A DNA stretch of 64,000 nucleotides from JAQVEB01 sp028698105 (GCA_964293155.1 CAXYYA010000001.1:62001-126000); one strand, 5' to 3'; shown: positions 50,782 through 60,267, numbered from the stretch's first letter. Notes: generated from the letters alone by a model not told the origin. A program made the numbers and translations.

Positions 50782-53454
50782 ATGAACCCATATTTCAATC
50801 AGCAAGTCGAGGAAACGTTGAAGCAATTCAATGTTTCTCCCGATAAAGGACTTTCTTCTGCCGAAGCCAAAAAGAAACTCGAAGAGTTCGGCCCCAATCA
50901 ATTGGAGTCAAAAAAACAAAAAACGCTTGCAGCCATGTTCTTCGAACAGTTCAAGAGCAGCATGGTTATCGTTCTGCTCATCGCGGCGGGCGTGTCGGCG
51001 TTTATCGGGATAAGGGAGGGCGAAGGCCTTACCGAGTCCATCATCATTCTGGCTATTCTGGTAGTGAATGCCGTTATCGGCACGTGGCAGGAGAAAAAAG
51101 CGCAATCGTCGCTCGAAGCGCTCAACAAAATGAGCGCTCCGCACTCCAAGGTGCTTCGCGATGGTGCGGTTACCGAGATCACATCCACGGAAATCGTGCC
51201 GGGAGATATCGTGGTGCTGGATACCGGCGATATCATTCCGGCGGATATGCGGCTGGTGGAGGCTGTGAACCTGAAAGTTCAGGAATCGGCGCTCACAGGC
51301 GAATCCGTTCCGGTAGAAAAACATACCGATGTGATCGAAGGCCTCGAAGTGCCGCTGGGAGACCGTGGCAACATGGCCTTCTCCACCAGCGTGGTGACGT
51401 ATGGGCGCGGCAAAGGCGTGATCGTGGGCACGGGAATGGATACCGAAGTGGGCAAAATAGCCAACATGCTTCAGAACACGCAAGATACCGAAACCCCCAT
51501 GAGCAAGCGATTGGAGCAGTTGGGAAAAATTTTGGGATACGTGGCGCTCGGCATCAGTGTGGTTATCTTTGCCGTGGGTATGCTGTACGGAAACAATTGG
51601 CTCGAAATGTTCATGATGGCTGTGAGCCTTGCTGTGGCCGCCATCCCCGAAGGGTTGCAGATCGTTTCCACCATTGTGCTCGCCATTGGTGTGCAGCGGC
51701 TTGTGAAACTCAACGCCATTGTGCGTACGCTGCCGTCGGTGGAAACGCTGGGAAGCACCACGGTCATTTGTTCCGACAAAACCGGTACGCTCACGCAGAA
51801 CAGAATGACGGTGGTGGAAGGATGGACGGGCGGAAACCGCATTGACTTCAGGAACCCGCCGCTTCCCGAAGAATTGCACAACGACGAGAAAACACTGCTC
51901 GTTTCGTCGCTTCTGTGTACCGATGCACACCTGAAAATATTGCCCGACGGCACGCACCAGAACGCGGGCGATCCTACCGAAACGGCCATTGTGGACATTG
52001 CGCTCGACCTGGATATGAACAAGAACGAGTTGGAACAGCAATTCCCCCGCGTGGAGGAAGTGCCGTTCGATTCCGAGCGCAAACGCATGACTACCATCAA
52101 CAGGATGGAAAACGGCAAATTGCGCGCGAACGTGAAGGGCGGGCTGGACGAGGTGTTGGCTGCCACCACACACATCCTCATGCACGAAAACGTGCGTGAG
52201 ATTACAGAAGAAGACATTACAACCATTAAGCATGAGAACGAACGCATGGCCAAATCGGCGCTACGCGTGCTGTCGGTGGCCTATAAAGACCTGGAGAGCG
52301 TACCCGATGCGGTAACCCCCGAATCACTGGAAAACAACCTTGTTTTCGTCGGGCTGATGGGAATGATTGATCCGGCGCGCCCCGAAGTGATCGAAGCGGT
52401 GAAGAAATGTGAGACGGCCGGTATTCGTCCGGTCATGATCACGGGCGACCATAAGGTTACTGCCGTAGCCATTGCCGATGAGATCGGGATTCACAAGGAA
52501 GGCGATAAATCCATTACCGGCGTTCATCTGGAGGAAATGCCCGATGAAGAGCTTTACCGCGACGTGGAAAAATATTCGGTATATGCCCGCGTGGCTCCCG
52601 AGCACAAGGTGCGCATCGTAAAGGCGTGGCAGTCGCACGGCGACATTGTGGCGATGACGGGCGACGGCGTGAACGACGCTCCGGCGCTCAAACAGGCCGA
52701 TATCGGCGTTTCCATGGGAATAGTGGGAACGGAAGTCGCCAAGGATGCATCGGATGTGATCCTCACCGACGATAATTTCGCCACCATCGTGGGCGCGGTG
52801 GAAGAGGGCCGCCGCATTTACGACAATATATTGAAAGCCATTCAGTTCCTGCTCTCGGCCAACGTAGGCGAAGTGTTGCTCATCCTCATTGCCTCGGTAT
52901 TCAACCTCGGCAATCCGCTTACGCCCATCATGATCCTCTGGGTGAACCTGGTAACCGACAGTTTACCGGCGCTGGCGCTCAGCATGGATCCGGCGGAAAA
53001 AGACATCATGACGCGCCGCCCGCGCGACCCGCAGAAAGGATTCTTTACCAAGGGTATGATATGGCGCATCGTTTATCAGGGAATGACCATCGGGCTTATT
53101 TCGCTCGCGGCTTACCTGCTGGGCGTGAAAGACGGCGGCCGGGAACTCGGGCAGACCATGGCTTTTGCCGTGCTGGCGTTCTCGCAACTGTTGCACGTCC
53201 GCAACTTGCATTCCAACCGCATGTCGTCGTTCAGAACCAGCCTGTTGAGCAACAAAATGTTGGTCGGCGCTATTTTTGCATCGGCGGGATTGATGCTTGT
53301 CGTGTTGCTAATTCCGGTTATTCGCGAAACATTCGGGTTGATGGTGATGGATGACATTCACTGGTTGTACGTGATCGGTTTGTCGTTAGTGCCTATTCTG
53401 GTTGTGGAAATTGTGAAACTGCTGAAGCTGAATCACTCAAAAGACGAGTATTAA
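50782..53454 (+). CDS. Calcium-type cation-transporting P-type ATPase
   Basis: An 890-residue P2-type ATPase that exports a divalent cation, most likely calcium, across the inner membrane. It has an N-terminal cation-ATPase domain (FNVSPDKGLSSAEAKKKL), TGES (172-175), M4 PEGL (289-292), phosphorylated Asp332 in DKTGT, the P-domain GDGVNDAPALK and, towards the end, about six further membrane helices. PEGL with the later NPLTPIMILWVN in M6 is the calcium-pump pattern, although a sodium or manganese pump cannot be ruled out. There is no operon partner. Confidence 0.92.
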   Translation: MNPYFNQQVEETLKQFNVSPDKGLSSAEAKKKLEEFGPNQLESKKQKTLAAMFFEQFKSSMVIVLLIAAGVSAFIGIREGEGLTESIIILAILVVNAVIGTWQEKKAQSSLEALNKMSAPHSKVLRDGAVTEITSTEIVPGDIVVLDTGDIIPADMRLVEAVNLKVQESALTGESVPVEKHTDVIEGLEVPLGDRGNMAFSTSVVTYGRGKGVIVGTGMDTEVGKIANMLQNTQDTETPMSKRLEQLGKILGYVALGISVVIFAVGMLYGNNWLEMFMMAVSLAVAAIPEGLQIVSTIVLAIGVQRLVKLNAIVRTLPSVETLGSTTVICSDKTGTLTQNRMTVVEGWTGGNRIDFRNPPLPEELHNDEKTLLVSSLLCTDAHLKILPDGTHQNAGDPTETAIVDIALDLDMNKNELEQQFPRVEEVPFDSERKRMTTINRMENGKLRANVKGGLDEVLAATTHILMHENVREITEEDITTIKHENERMAKSALRVLSVAYKDLESVPDAVTPESLENNLVFVGLMGMIDPARPEVIEAVKKCETAGIRPVMITGDHKVTAVAIADEIGIHKEGDKSITGVHLEEMPDEELYRDVEKYSVYARVAPEHKVRIVKAWQSHGDIVAMTGDGVNDAPALKQADIGVSMGIVGTEVAKDASDVILTDDNFATIVGAVEEGRRIYDNILKAIQFLLSANVGEVLLILIASVFNLGNPLTPIMILWVNLVTDSLPALALSMDPAEKDIMTRRPRDPQKGFFTKGMIWRIVYQGMTIGLISLAAYLLGVKDGGRELGQTMAFAVLAFSQLLHVRNLHSNRMSSFRTSLLSNKMLVGAIFASAGLMLVVLLIPVIRETFGLMVMDDIHWLYVIGLSLVPILVVEIVKLLKLNHSKDEY

Positions 53455-53569
53455 TCGGGAAGAACGACCGAAAAAACTTATACAATAGCAGCAAAGACAT
53501 CTGGATTGATTTGTGTGCGATCGTTGTCGGTTAAGTGACGGCCGGTTTGCGTTTGCGGGTAAAATTTCG

Positions 53570-53577
53570 TACTTTCG
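53570..53577 (+). promoter_or_regulatory. Possible -7 box for the flavin-binding protein gene
   Basis: TACTTTCG differs from TAnnTTTG at one position and lies 31 bp before ATG 53609. Confidence 0.35.
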
Positions 53578-53608
53578 CACACGAAATAATTCTATAATCC
53601 AACACGCT

Positions 53609-54022
53609 ATGACCGTTAAGGAACTTGCTCAACATATACGCCGCATAGATTGCTGCATGATGACTACGCTCGACGCCGATGGTAACTTTCGCAGCCGCCC
53701 CATGCTCACCATCCTGAAAGAAGATGACCTGAATAACCTTCATTTTTTCTGCATGAAAGATTCCCAAAAGATACGGGATTTAATGGCAAATGCCGCTATA
53801 TCGCTCACCTATCAGGAACCGGGAAGCGGACTTTACATTCAGGTTTACGGTAAGGCGGAACTTACCGGTGAGCCCGCACAAATGCGACCTTATTGGGATA
53901 AAAAACTTAACGTATGGTGGCCGCGTGAGGCCGATACCGAGGGTATTTCCATGATCAGCGTGAAAACCCAGTGGGTGCGGTACTGGTTTGAGGGAAAGAA
54001 CGAAGTTATTCGCTTCGCATAG
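53609..54022 (+). CDS. Pyridoxamine 5'-phosphate oxidase-like protein (general stress protein 26 type)
   Basis: A 137-residue split-barrel flavin-binding protein. MMTTLDADGNFRSRPMLT is the typical opening of the general stress protein 26 branch; HFFCMKDSQKIRDLMANAAISLTYQEPGS follows, and YIQVYGKAELTG is the next conserved strand. Function is probably to bind FMN or a related cofactor in stress resistance; vitamin B6 oxidase activity is unlikely. ATG 53609 is used, with the longer frame upstream being non-homologous. Confidence 0.85.
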   Translation: MTVKELAQHIRRIDCCMMTTLDADGNFRSRPMLTILKEDDLNNLHFFCMKDSQKIRDLMANAAISLTYQEPGSGLYIQVYGKAELTGEPAQMRPYWDKKLNVWWPREADTEGISMISVKTQWVRYWFEGKNEVIRFA

Positions 54023-54034
54023 TTCCATTGGATA

Positions 54035-54065
54035 ACGGGGGCGTCGCTTTAAGCGACACCCCCGT
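54035..54065. repeat. Palindromic hairpin (GGGCGTCG type), second copy
   Basis: ACGGGGGCGTCGCTT (54035-54049) and AAGCGACACCCCCGT (54051-54065) pair at 14 of 15 positions around a single base. It lies between two convergent genes and shares the core GGGCGTCG...CGACrCCC with the hairpin at 34684. Confidence 0.65.
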
Positions 54066-54148
54066 GTTAGAAACGAAACCCTTCTCTTCGGGCAAGCTCT
54101 TAGAACGGTTGCTTCGCTTTTTTATCGCCTCCCCGAAAAAACAATTTA

Positions 54149-55087
54149 TTACTTTGTAACACGCCCTTCAATCTCAGCAAACACACGCGACTGCAAATCC
54201 CTGTCGGCCTGCGTAACGCCGTCGCGGCCTTTTAAACGGGTGAAAACGTGCAGTTTGGAAGAAACCATTTCTACTTCTGTTTTGGCGCCGCCGGATGTTG
54301 CCATTCCTTTATAGATCAACACCGCGCTCACCGGATCGGCAGAATCATCAACGGTTGATTTGTATGTTTTCATGAATGTCCCCTCGGGAAGGGTAATGTC
54401 TTTTTCCAGGTCTTTCCGCGTCAGATCAATCAGTTGCATCAGTTGCGAAAGCGATTGGTAGGGGCGATAAACATACCAGTGCCCTTTTTCCCCATCGCTT
54501 AATTCCGTGGTTGTGAAACCTAAAACAGGACCAAGAGCACTTACCAGAGTAAGTGTTTTGTTGGAAGAAATTACAATGGGATCAATGAGGAAGATTCCTT
54601 TCGGTTTCACTCCTTGATGAAAAATGCCTGATTTTACCATATTGATGATCAGGGGGCAGCCGGTAGATGAGCCAATCACGTATATCTTTTTATAGCCGAG
54701 TTCGCTCAGCTTATTGTATTCATTTACAATTGGCAGTTGCCAATCCTGCCATGCTGCCTTTTTAAAATCCGCATAGGTTTTCCAATGGCCTCCGAGCAAT
54801 ACCTGCGAAACGAAAAACGTACCTTGGCGGTCGGCAAATTCGCGAAGTTCGTCCCACTCGAAGGTCGAAGCGCTGTATCCGTGAGCGGCGATTATTACCG
54901 GCGTGTTTTTTTGTATTTCGTTCGGATTCGGGTATTTAGCCGAAATTAAGTAATCTTCGGGATGCGTCAGCGATAAGTCGAATATTTGATCGCCGTCGAG
55001 CATGGCAGCATTATCAATTTCCGGTGTTTTTGCACACGTAGAAAATAAAACTGCAAGGAGAAACAAAAAGTATTTGCGTATTTTCAT
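54149..55087 (-). CDS. Alpha/beta-hydrolase-fold lipoprotein
   Basis: A 312-residue exported protein whose signal peptide ends FSTC (Cys18), so it may be lipid-anchored. An alpha/beta hydrolase domain shows the oxyanion stretch VIIAAHGYSASTFEWDEL and the nucleophile elbow VIGSSTGCPL (GxSxG). The acid and His cannot be fixed by eye. Late motifs are PEGTFMKTYKSTVDDSADP, and LHVFTRLKGRDGVTQADRDLQSRVF. The substrate is unknown, a lipase or esterase-like role is inferred. It follows the OMP gene downstream (21 bp), so both may share a transcript. Confidence 0.8.
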   Translation of the reverse strand: MKIRKYFLFLLAVLFSTCAKTPEIDNAAMLDGDQIFDLSLTHPEDYLISAKYPNPNEIQKNTPVIIAAHGYSASTFEWDELREFADRQGTFFVSQVLLGGHWKTYADFKKAAWQDWQLPIVNEYNKLSELGYKKIYVIGSSTGCPLIINMVKSGIFHQGVKPKGIFLIDPIVISSNKTLTLVSALGPVLGFTTTELSDGEKGHWYVYRPYQSLSQLMQLIDLTRKDLEKDITLPEGTFMKTYKSTVDDSADPVSAVLIYKGMATSGGAKTEVEMVSSKLHVFTRLKGRDGVTQADRDLQSRVFAEIEGRVTK

Positions 55088-55108
55088 AATCGTTCGTTAT
55101 TTGATGGT

Positions 55109-55633
55109 TTAGTAAGCTTTTAACTGATAGAAAACGGGAAAGAGCGTGCCTGGGCCCTGTTTTCCGTTACCGGACAGAAAATTATAACCGAAAGAAGCGA
55201 ACAAAGAGACCGGCCAGTTGAAATGATAGGCAACTCCACCCTCGAACTGGGCCAAAACGGAACTGTTAGGCAGCATATCAAACATCGGATCTTCGTAATT
55301 TGCTTTGAAGAAGCCGGTATTCAAACCGGTAAAAATCTGAAAAGGACGAGTTGGCCTGAATCGCCAATCAGCTCCCACAACAAATGTTTCCTGCTTTATC
55401 GCGTTTGAGCCCATGGCGCTTCCCAAACGGCTGGTTACAAAGGCAGCTTTCAGGTGAATTCTCTTCTGCAAAAGAAAATCCGAAGTATAATCTGCGCCAA
55501 CGCCGTTTTCCCAGTAAAGTTTTTGAGTCTTTTGAGAAACGATTCCCGCACTTAACTTATAGTTTTTCGTAAATTGTGCACTAACGTATGCCGTGAACAC
55601 AAAAAAAGCAAACAAGAATATCATTTTCTTCAT
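55109..55633 (-). CDS. Outer-membrane beta-barrel-like protein
   Basis: A 174-residue exported protein with a signal peptide (KKMIFLFAFFVFTAYVSA) and alternating aromatic strands typical of small outer-membrane barrels (YKLSAGIVSQKTQKLYWENG, GGVAYHFNWPVSLFASFGYNF). Function is unknown. It precedes the hydrolase-like lipoprotein gene by 21 bp and has a -7 box 27 bp before ATG 55633, so the two may be an envelope operon. Confidence 0.75.
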   Translation of the reverse strand: MKKMIFLFAFFVFTAYVSAQFTKNYKLSAGIVSQKTQKLYWENGVGADYTSDFLLQKRIHLKAAFVTSRLGSAMGSNAIKQETFVVGADWRFRPTRPFQIFTGLNTGFFKANYEDPMFDMLPNSSVLAQFEGGVAYHFNWPVSLFASFGYNFLSGNGKQGPGTLFPVFYQLKAY

Positions 55634-55659
55634 ATAAGCCGTTTTTATTGGTTATTATG

Positions 55660-55667
55660 CAAATATA
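55660..55667 (-). promoter_or_regulatory. -7 box for the barrel-like protein gene
   Basis: CAAATATA on the plus strand reads TATATTTG on the coding strand, 27 bp before ATG 55633. Confidence 0.5.
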
Positions 55668-55785
55668 ATATGAAGTGGTTCAAAATGATATTATCAGAAG
55701 CATTTTTTTTTCAATATAATTTGATTTCGCACTTCTTAAATTACACATTTATGAGTTTTTTGTGCATTTTGTGGATAAATTTTAT

Positions 55786-55793
55786 TAATTTTG
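55786..55793 (+). promoter_or_regulatory. -7 box for the oadGAB operon
   Basis: TAATTTTG matches TAnnTTTG and lies 88 bp before ATG 55882. Confidence 0.45.
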
Positions 55794-55881
55794 AAGCCTT
55801 AAGTTATCATTTTGCACAAAATCTGCATTATTTATTTCAATTAGGACGAGGTTATCAATCTGAATTAAAGATATTTATTTT

Positions 55882-56157
55882 ATGGAAAATATGAATGAAG
55901 CGCTAAGCCTGCTCCTGATAGGTATGCTTACGGTGTTTGTGATTCTTTCGCTCGTGATCGTGATTGGAAATACGGTGATTCGTTTTACCAACCGTTACTG
56001 GCCGCAGACCAAATTCGTGCACTACGAACACGACTCGCTCGAGGCCAAGGCCGCCAAAGCGAAGCTGATGGCCGCCATTGCCGCCGCAGTGGATGTGGCA
56101 TCGGAAGGAAAAGGGCATATCAGCAGTATTGAGAAAAAAACAATAAACGATAAATAG
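55882..56157 (+). CDS. oadG: Sodium-pumping decarboxylase gamma subunit (OadG family)
   Basis: A 91-residue single-pass membrane protein. A membrane helix at about 9-31 (LLIGMLTVFVILSLVIVIG) and a charged cytoplasmic tail rich in Ala, Lys and Glu fit OadG, which holds the alpha subunit at the beta subunit. It starts an operon with the alpha (1 bp gap) and beta genes. Confidence 0.88.
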   Translation: MENMNEALSLLLIGMLTVFVILSLVIVIGNTVIRFTNRYWPQTKFVHYEHDSLEAKAAKAKLMAAIAAAVDVASEGKGHISSIEKKTINDK

Positions 56158-56158
56158 T

Positions 56159-58066
56159 ATGGCAAGAGAAATTAAATTCAGCCTTTTATACAGAGATATG
56201 TGGCAGTCGTCGGGAAAATATGTACCGACGGTTGAACAATTAACCGAAGTGGCGCCCGAGATTGTTAAAATGGGATGCTTTGCCCGCGTGGAGACCAACG
56301 GCGGCGGATTTGAACAGATAAACCTGCTGTTCGGAGAAAATCCCAATAAAGCCGTGCGCGAATGGACGCAGCCGTTCAACGATGCGGGCATACAAACGCA
56401 CATGCTGGAGCGCGGTTTGAACGGCGTCCGCATGAGTCCGGTTCCCGCCGATGTGCGCCGGTTGATGTTTCAGGTAAAGAAGAAACAGGGAACCGATATC
56501 GCCCGTTCGTTCGACGGGCTCAACGACCCGCGTAATCTGGAAAATTCCATCAAATTCGCCAAAGAAGCGGGAATGATCTCGCAGGCTGCGCTCTCGCTCA
56601 CGGTATCGCCCGTGCACACAGTGGAATATTACACCGACCTGGCCGATACGCTGATCGAAATGGGCGCGGATGAAATTTGCGTGAAAGATATGGCCGGAGT
56701 AGGGCGTCCCGCAAGTATCGGAAGGATCATCAAAAACATCAAAACAAAACATCCCGACATACCCATTCAGTATCACGGACACGCCGGTCCCGGTTTTCAG
56801 ATGGCATCTATTCTGGAAGCTGCTTACGCAGGCGCAGAGTACATTGACGTGGGCATGGAACCGCTCTCGTGGGGAACAGGCCATGCCGATTTGCTGGCTG
56901 TGCAGGCGATGTTGAAAGACGCCGGCTTCAACGTGCCCGAGGTGAATATGAAAGCGTATATGAAAGTGCGTTCGCTCACCCAAAAATACATAGACGATTT
57001 TCTCGGATATTACATCAATACCAAAAACCGCATGAACAACTCGCTGCTCATCGGCCCCGGATTGCCGGGCGGAATGATGGGCAGTCTGATGGCCGATCTG
57101 GAAAGCAACCTGGCTTCCATCAACAAATGGAAAAACAAGAACGGCGAAGCGGAACTTACACAGGACGATTTGCTCATTAAACTGTTTGATGAAGTTACGT
57201 ATGTTTGGCCGAAAGTGGGATATCCTCCGCTGGTAACACCTTTTAGCCAGTATGTGAAAAACCTGGCTATGATGAACGTGATCCAACTGGAAAAAGGAAA
57301 GGAACGTTGGTCTATGATCGCCGATAATATTTGGGACATGATCCTGGGCAAATCGGGAAAACTACCCGGCAGCCTTGCTCCCGAGATCGTGGAGATGGCG
57401 AAAGCGCAGGGAAGGGAGTTTTATACGGGAAATCCACAGGACCTTTATCCCGACAAACTCGACGAGTTTCGCGCGGAAATGAAGAAAAATAATTGGGACT
57501 TTGGTCGCGACGACGAGGAATTGTTTGAGTTGGCCATGCACCCCGAACAATACAGAGCTTACAAATCGGGTGCGGCAAAAGCCGGATTCGAAGCCGATCT
57601 GGCGGACAAGAAAGCGGAGGCCGAAAGAGAAAAAGCAGCCGTTCCCGCGCCTGCGCCCGCGACCAACGGCGAACATAAACCGCGTAAGATCGTGGTAACC
57701 ATTGACAATCAGGAATATGTGGTGGGTATTTCGTATCCCGATGCCGAAGCCAATCAGCCCGCAGAACCGGCTGCCGCAAAAACGTCCGCACCTGCACCCA
57801 AACCGCAGGCGGCGCCTGCGCCGGCTTCCGCCCGCGGGAAGACGGGCGCTTCGCCGCTCGGAGGGAAAATTTTCCTGACGAAAGGATCGTCGGGAACGGC
57901 CCTGGAAGTAGGCGATACGGTTAAAGCCGGCGACACGGTCTGTTACATCGAATCGATGAAAACCTACAACGCCGTCGCCGCGGAAGAAGGCGGTACGGTA
58001 ATTGAAATTCTCATCGCAAACGGCGCAGCCGTGGATGAGGACGATGTTCTTATAAAAATGAGCTGA
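56159..58066 (+). CDS. oadA: Oxaloacetate decarboxylase alpha-type subunit with C-terminal biotin domain
   Basis: A 635-residue carboxyltransferase with its own biotin domain, for oxaloacetate or pyruvate carboxylation/decarboxylation. Asp13 (YRDMWQS), Lys176 (ICVKDMAG), His206 and His208 (YHGHAGPG) are the metal-site residues. A Pro/Ala-rich linker (about 515-560) precedes the biotin domain; the biotinyl lysine is Lys601 in ESMKTYN, 34 residues from the end. EAMKM is the usual motif, but ESMKTYN is, as I recall, normal for Bacteroidetes. Decarboxylase activity is inferred from the beta and gamma genes on each side. Confidence 0.92.
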   Translation: MAREIKFSLLYRDMWQSSGKYVPTVEQLTEVAPEIVKMGCFARVETNGGGFEQINLLFGENPNKAVREWTQPFNDAGIQTHMLERGLNGVRMSPVPADVRRLMFQVKKKQGTDIARSFDGLNDPRNLENSIKFAKEAGMISQAALSLTVSPVHTVEYYTDLADTLIEMGADEICVKDMAGVGRPASIGRIIKNIKTKHPDIPIQYHGHAGPGFQMASILEAAYAGAEYIDVGMEPLSWGTGHADLLAVQAMLKDAGFNVPEVNMKAYMKVRSLTQKYIDDFLGYYINTKNRMNNSLLIGPGLPGGMMGSLMADLESNLASINKWKNKNGEAELTQDDLLIKLFDEVTYVWPKVGYPPLVTPFSQYVKNLAMMNVIQLEKGKERWSMIADNIWDMILGKSGKLPGSLAPEIVEMAKAQGREFYTGNPQDLYPDKLDEFRAEMKKNNWDFGRDDEELFELAMHPEQYRAYKSGAAKAGFEADLADKKAEAEREKAAVPAPAPATNGEHKPRKIVVTIDNQEYVVGISYPDAEANQPAEPAAAKTSAPAPKPQAAPAPASARGKTGASPLGGKIFLTKGSSGTALEVGDTVKAGDTVCYIESMKTYNAVAAEEGGTVIEILIANGAAVDEDDVLIKMS

Positions 58067-58071
58067 CGGCG

Positions 58072-59280
58072 ATGAATGATATATTTTCGAAACTGGTTGA
58101 AATGACGGCGTTCAACGTCATCGGGTGGCAAACCATCCTGATGTGGGCGATCGCCTTCGTGTTACTTTACCTGGGGATCAGGAAACAATATGAACCGTTG
58201 CTCCTGGTTCCCATCGGGTTTGGCGTATTGCTGGCCAACCTGCCGGGCGCAGGACTTGGTATTGTGGATGCATCGCTGGTGCATACGGCAGACGGTTCTT
58301 ACATGAATTTGCTGGAAATCGCCAACGAATACGGCATCATGAATTTCCTGTACTACGCGCTGATCAAAACGGGGCTTTTGCCGCCGATCATTTTCATGGG
58401 CGTGGGCGCGCTGACCGATTTCGGGCCGATGCTTCGCAACCTGAAACTGTCGCTCTTCGGCGGTGCGGCGCAATTGGGTATTTTCTCGGTGTTGATCATC
58501 GCCATCCTTATCGGTTTCGACCTGCGCGAAGCCGGTTCGCTCGCCATTATCGGCGGAGCCGATGGGCCAACGGCCATTTACACGACCATTAAATTGGCGC
58601 CGCACCTGCTCGGGCCCATTGCTATTGCGGCATATTCGTACATGGCGCTGGTTCCTGTGATTATTCCCATGGTGGCCAAATTGTTGATGAACGAGAAGGA
58701 TTTCGGGATTCACATGAAAAAAATGGACAAATTGTATCCGCCCAAGCACGAGATCAAGCACCTGAAAACGGTGAAGATCATTTTCCCCATCGTGATGGGT
58801 CTTGCAGTGGCGGTATTTGTGCCGTCGTCGGCGCCGTTGGTGGGGATGTTGCTGTTCGGTAATCTGGTGAAGGAGATCGGCTCGAGCACGAGCCGCCTCG
58901 CAGAGGCTGCTTCCGGCCCTATCATGAATACGGCCACCATCTTTCTCGGGCTTACCGTGGGCGCGACCATGACGGCGGAGGTTTTCCTTTCGCCCCGCAC
59001 GCTGGGCATCATCGTGGGCGGTTTTCTGGCGTTCGCCATCTCGGTGGCGGGCGGCATCCTAGCCGTGAAGGTGTACAACATGTTTTCGAAGAAAAAGATC
59101 AACCCGCTGGTGGGTGCAACCGGACTGAGCGCTGTGCCCATGGCATCGCGCGTGGCTAACGAAATGGCGCTGAAGTACGATAAATCCAACCACATTTTGC
59201 AGTACTGCATGGCAAGCAATGTGTCGGGGGTTATCGGGTCGGCGGTAGCCGCGGGTGTGCTGATATCGTTTTTGGGATAA
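58072..59280 (+). CDS. oadB: Sodium-pumping decarboxylase beta subunit (OadB)
   Basis: A 402-residue integral membrane protein of the OadB family and the third beta subunit in the window. GGADGPTAIYTTIKLAPHLLGP and YSYMALVPVIIPMVAKLL are the conserved core with the essential Asp, and VGATGLSAVPMASRV the second-half motif. It exports sodium as carboxybiotin on the alpha subunit is decarboxylated. The gene begins 5 bp after oadA. Confidence 0.93.
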   Translation: MNDIFSKLVEMTAFNVIGWQTILMWAIAFVLLYLGIRKQYEPLLLVPIGFGVLLANLPGAGLGIVDASLVHTADGSYMNLLEIANEYGIMNFLYYALIKTGLLPPIIFMGVGALTDFGPMLRNLKLSLFGGAAQLGIFSVLIIAILIGFDLREAGSLAIIGGADGPTAIYTTIKLAPHLLGPIAIAAYSYMALVPVIIPMVAKLLMNEKDFGIHMKKMDKLYPPKHEIKHLKTVKIIFPIVMGLAVAVFVPSSAPLVGMLLFGNLVKEIGSSTSRLAEAASGPIMNTATIFLGLTVGATMTAEVFLSPRTLGIIVGGFLAFAISVAGGILAVKVYNMFSKKKINPLVGATGLSAVPMASRVANEMALKYDKSNHILQYCMASNVSGVIGSAVAAGVLISFLG

Positions 59281-59287
59281 TCGGGTG

Positions 59288-59335
59288 ACGAAGTTTATAA
59301 CTTCGTTGTTTTTTAACGAAGGCACAGCCTTCGTT
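59288..59335. repeat. Two tandem short hairpins between oadB and the EamA gene
   Basis: ACGAAGTT with AACTTCGT (59288-59306, TAT loop), then AACGAAGGC with GCCTTCGTT (59315-59335, ACA loop), are perfect stems of 8 and 9 bp. The second ends in TTTCCC, so it may help end transcription. Pairs of ACGAAGnn hairpins look like REP-type repeats. Confidence 0.55.
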
Positions 59336-59364
59336 TCCCGACAGGATATCCGGAAGATCGATCG

Positions 59365-60267
59365 TCAGGCTGATGCTCCGGATTTTTTCTTTCCGGCAAT
59401 GTATTCGTTGAATAAAATACCGCCGATGATGAGGAACAATCCGGTATAGGTGGACGGATAAATGTTTTCGCCCAGCACCAGGTGAATGAGGAACAGCGAA
59501 AGGAAAGGCGAGAGAAAACACAGGTGGTTGATCAGGGCGGGATTATCGGTTTTCTTTAACGCCAACCCGAAGAAAATAAACGGAATAGCCATTTCAAACA
59601 GTCCCGAATAAACGGAAGCGAAAAGACCCGCCCATGACGGAGCGTGTATTTGCATAAATGGTGCAATCAGCAATAACCAAATTGATCCGAATAGAAAATT
59701 GAGGAACAGAACGGCCACACGATCGGTCAATCGGCTCATGCGATTCACCAGCCAGAAAGTGGCCCACACGAACGCGCTGAAGAACGCCAGCAGAATGCCG
59801 GTAACCGACAGGTCTGCCCCCGAGAGCTGCCCCGGCCCCAGCGAAATAAGCGCCACGCCGGCCAAAGAAATCACCATCCCGATATATTTCACGGCGGGAA
59901 TGCGCTGTCGCGCAAATATCACCAACAGCACCGAGAGCACCAGCGGCCACGCGTAATTGATGGGCTGTGCTATCTGCGCCGGCAGCAAATCGTAGGCTTT
60001 AAAAAGGATCAGGTAATAACCTGCCGGATTCAGCAGTCCCGCAAGAGCAAAAACAAGCCACTCCCTGCGGGTAATGTCTTTGAGAAAATGCCATTTGCGT
60101 CTGAAAGTTATTACCGCGGCAAACGTCGCAAGTGCGGTGAGCGAAGCGATCACAAGCAGTTCGTAATAAGTAACATGCCGCAAGGCAATCTTAAATGCCG
60201 AAGCTACCGTTGACCAGCTTAGTACCGTAAGCGAAACATATAAAAGGGCTTTGTTGTTCTCTTTCAC
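59365..60267 (-). CDS. EamA/DMT-family transporter
   Basis: A 300-residue inner-membrane protein with about ten helices in two EamA repeats (the first about 5-140, the second about 150-290). The first ends YAWPLVLSVLLVIFARQRI and the second has IPFIFFGLALKKTDNPALINHLCFLSPFLSLFLIHLVLGE. Such transporters export amino acids, drugs or metabolites; no substrate can be inferred. The start codon is GTG at 60267 (MKENNKALLY), the best candidate. Confidence 0.9.
   Translation of the reverse strand: MKENNKALLYVSLTVLSWSTVASAFKIALRHVTYYELLVIASLTALATFAAVITFRRKWHFLKDITRREWLVFALAGLLNPAGYYLILFKAYDLLPAQIAQPINYAWPLVLSVLLVIFARQRIPAVKYIGMVISLAGVALISLGPGQLSGADLSVTGILLAFFSAFVWATFWLVNRMSRLTDRVAVLFLNFLFGSIWLLLIAPFMQIHAPSWAGLFASVYSGLFEMAIPFIFFGLALKKTDNPALINHLCFLSPFLSLFLIHLVLGENIYPSTYTGLFLIIGGILFNEYIAGKKKSGASA

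Noticed and set aside
50908..52233. Antisense open frame of 441 codons within the P-type ATPase
   Set aside because: It lies wholly opposite a gene with all P-type ATPase motifs, is rich in His and Arg as expected of a shadow frame, and has no recognisable domain.
56159..58066. Odd biotin motif ESMKTYN and start RDMWQS as signs of a novel carboxyltransferase
   Set aside because: From memory these are the normal forms in Bacteroidetes oxaloacetate decarboxylase/pyruvate carboxylase B subunits, and the metal-site residues are intact.
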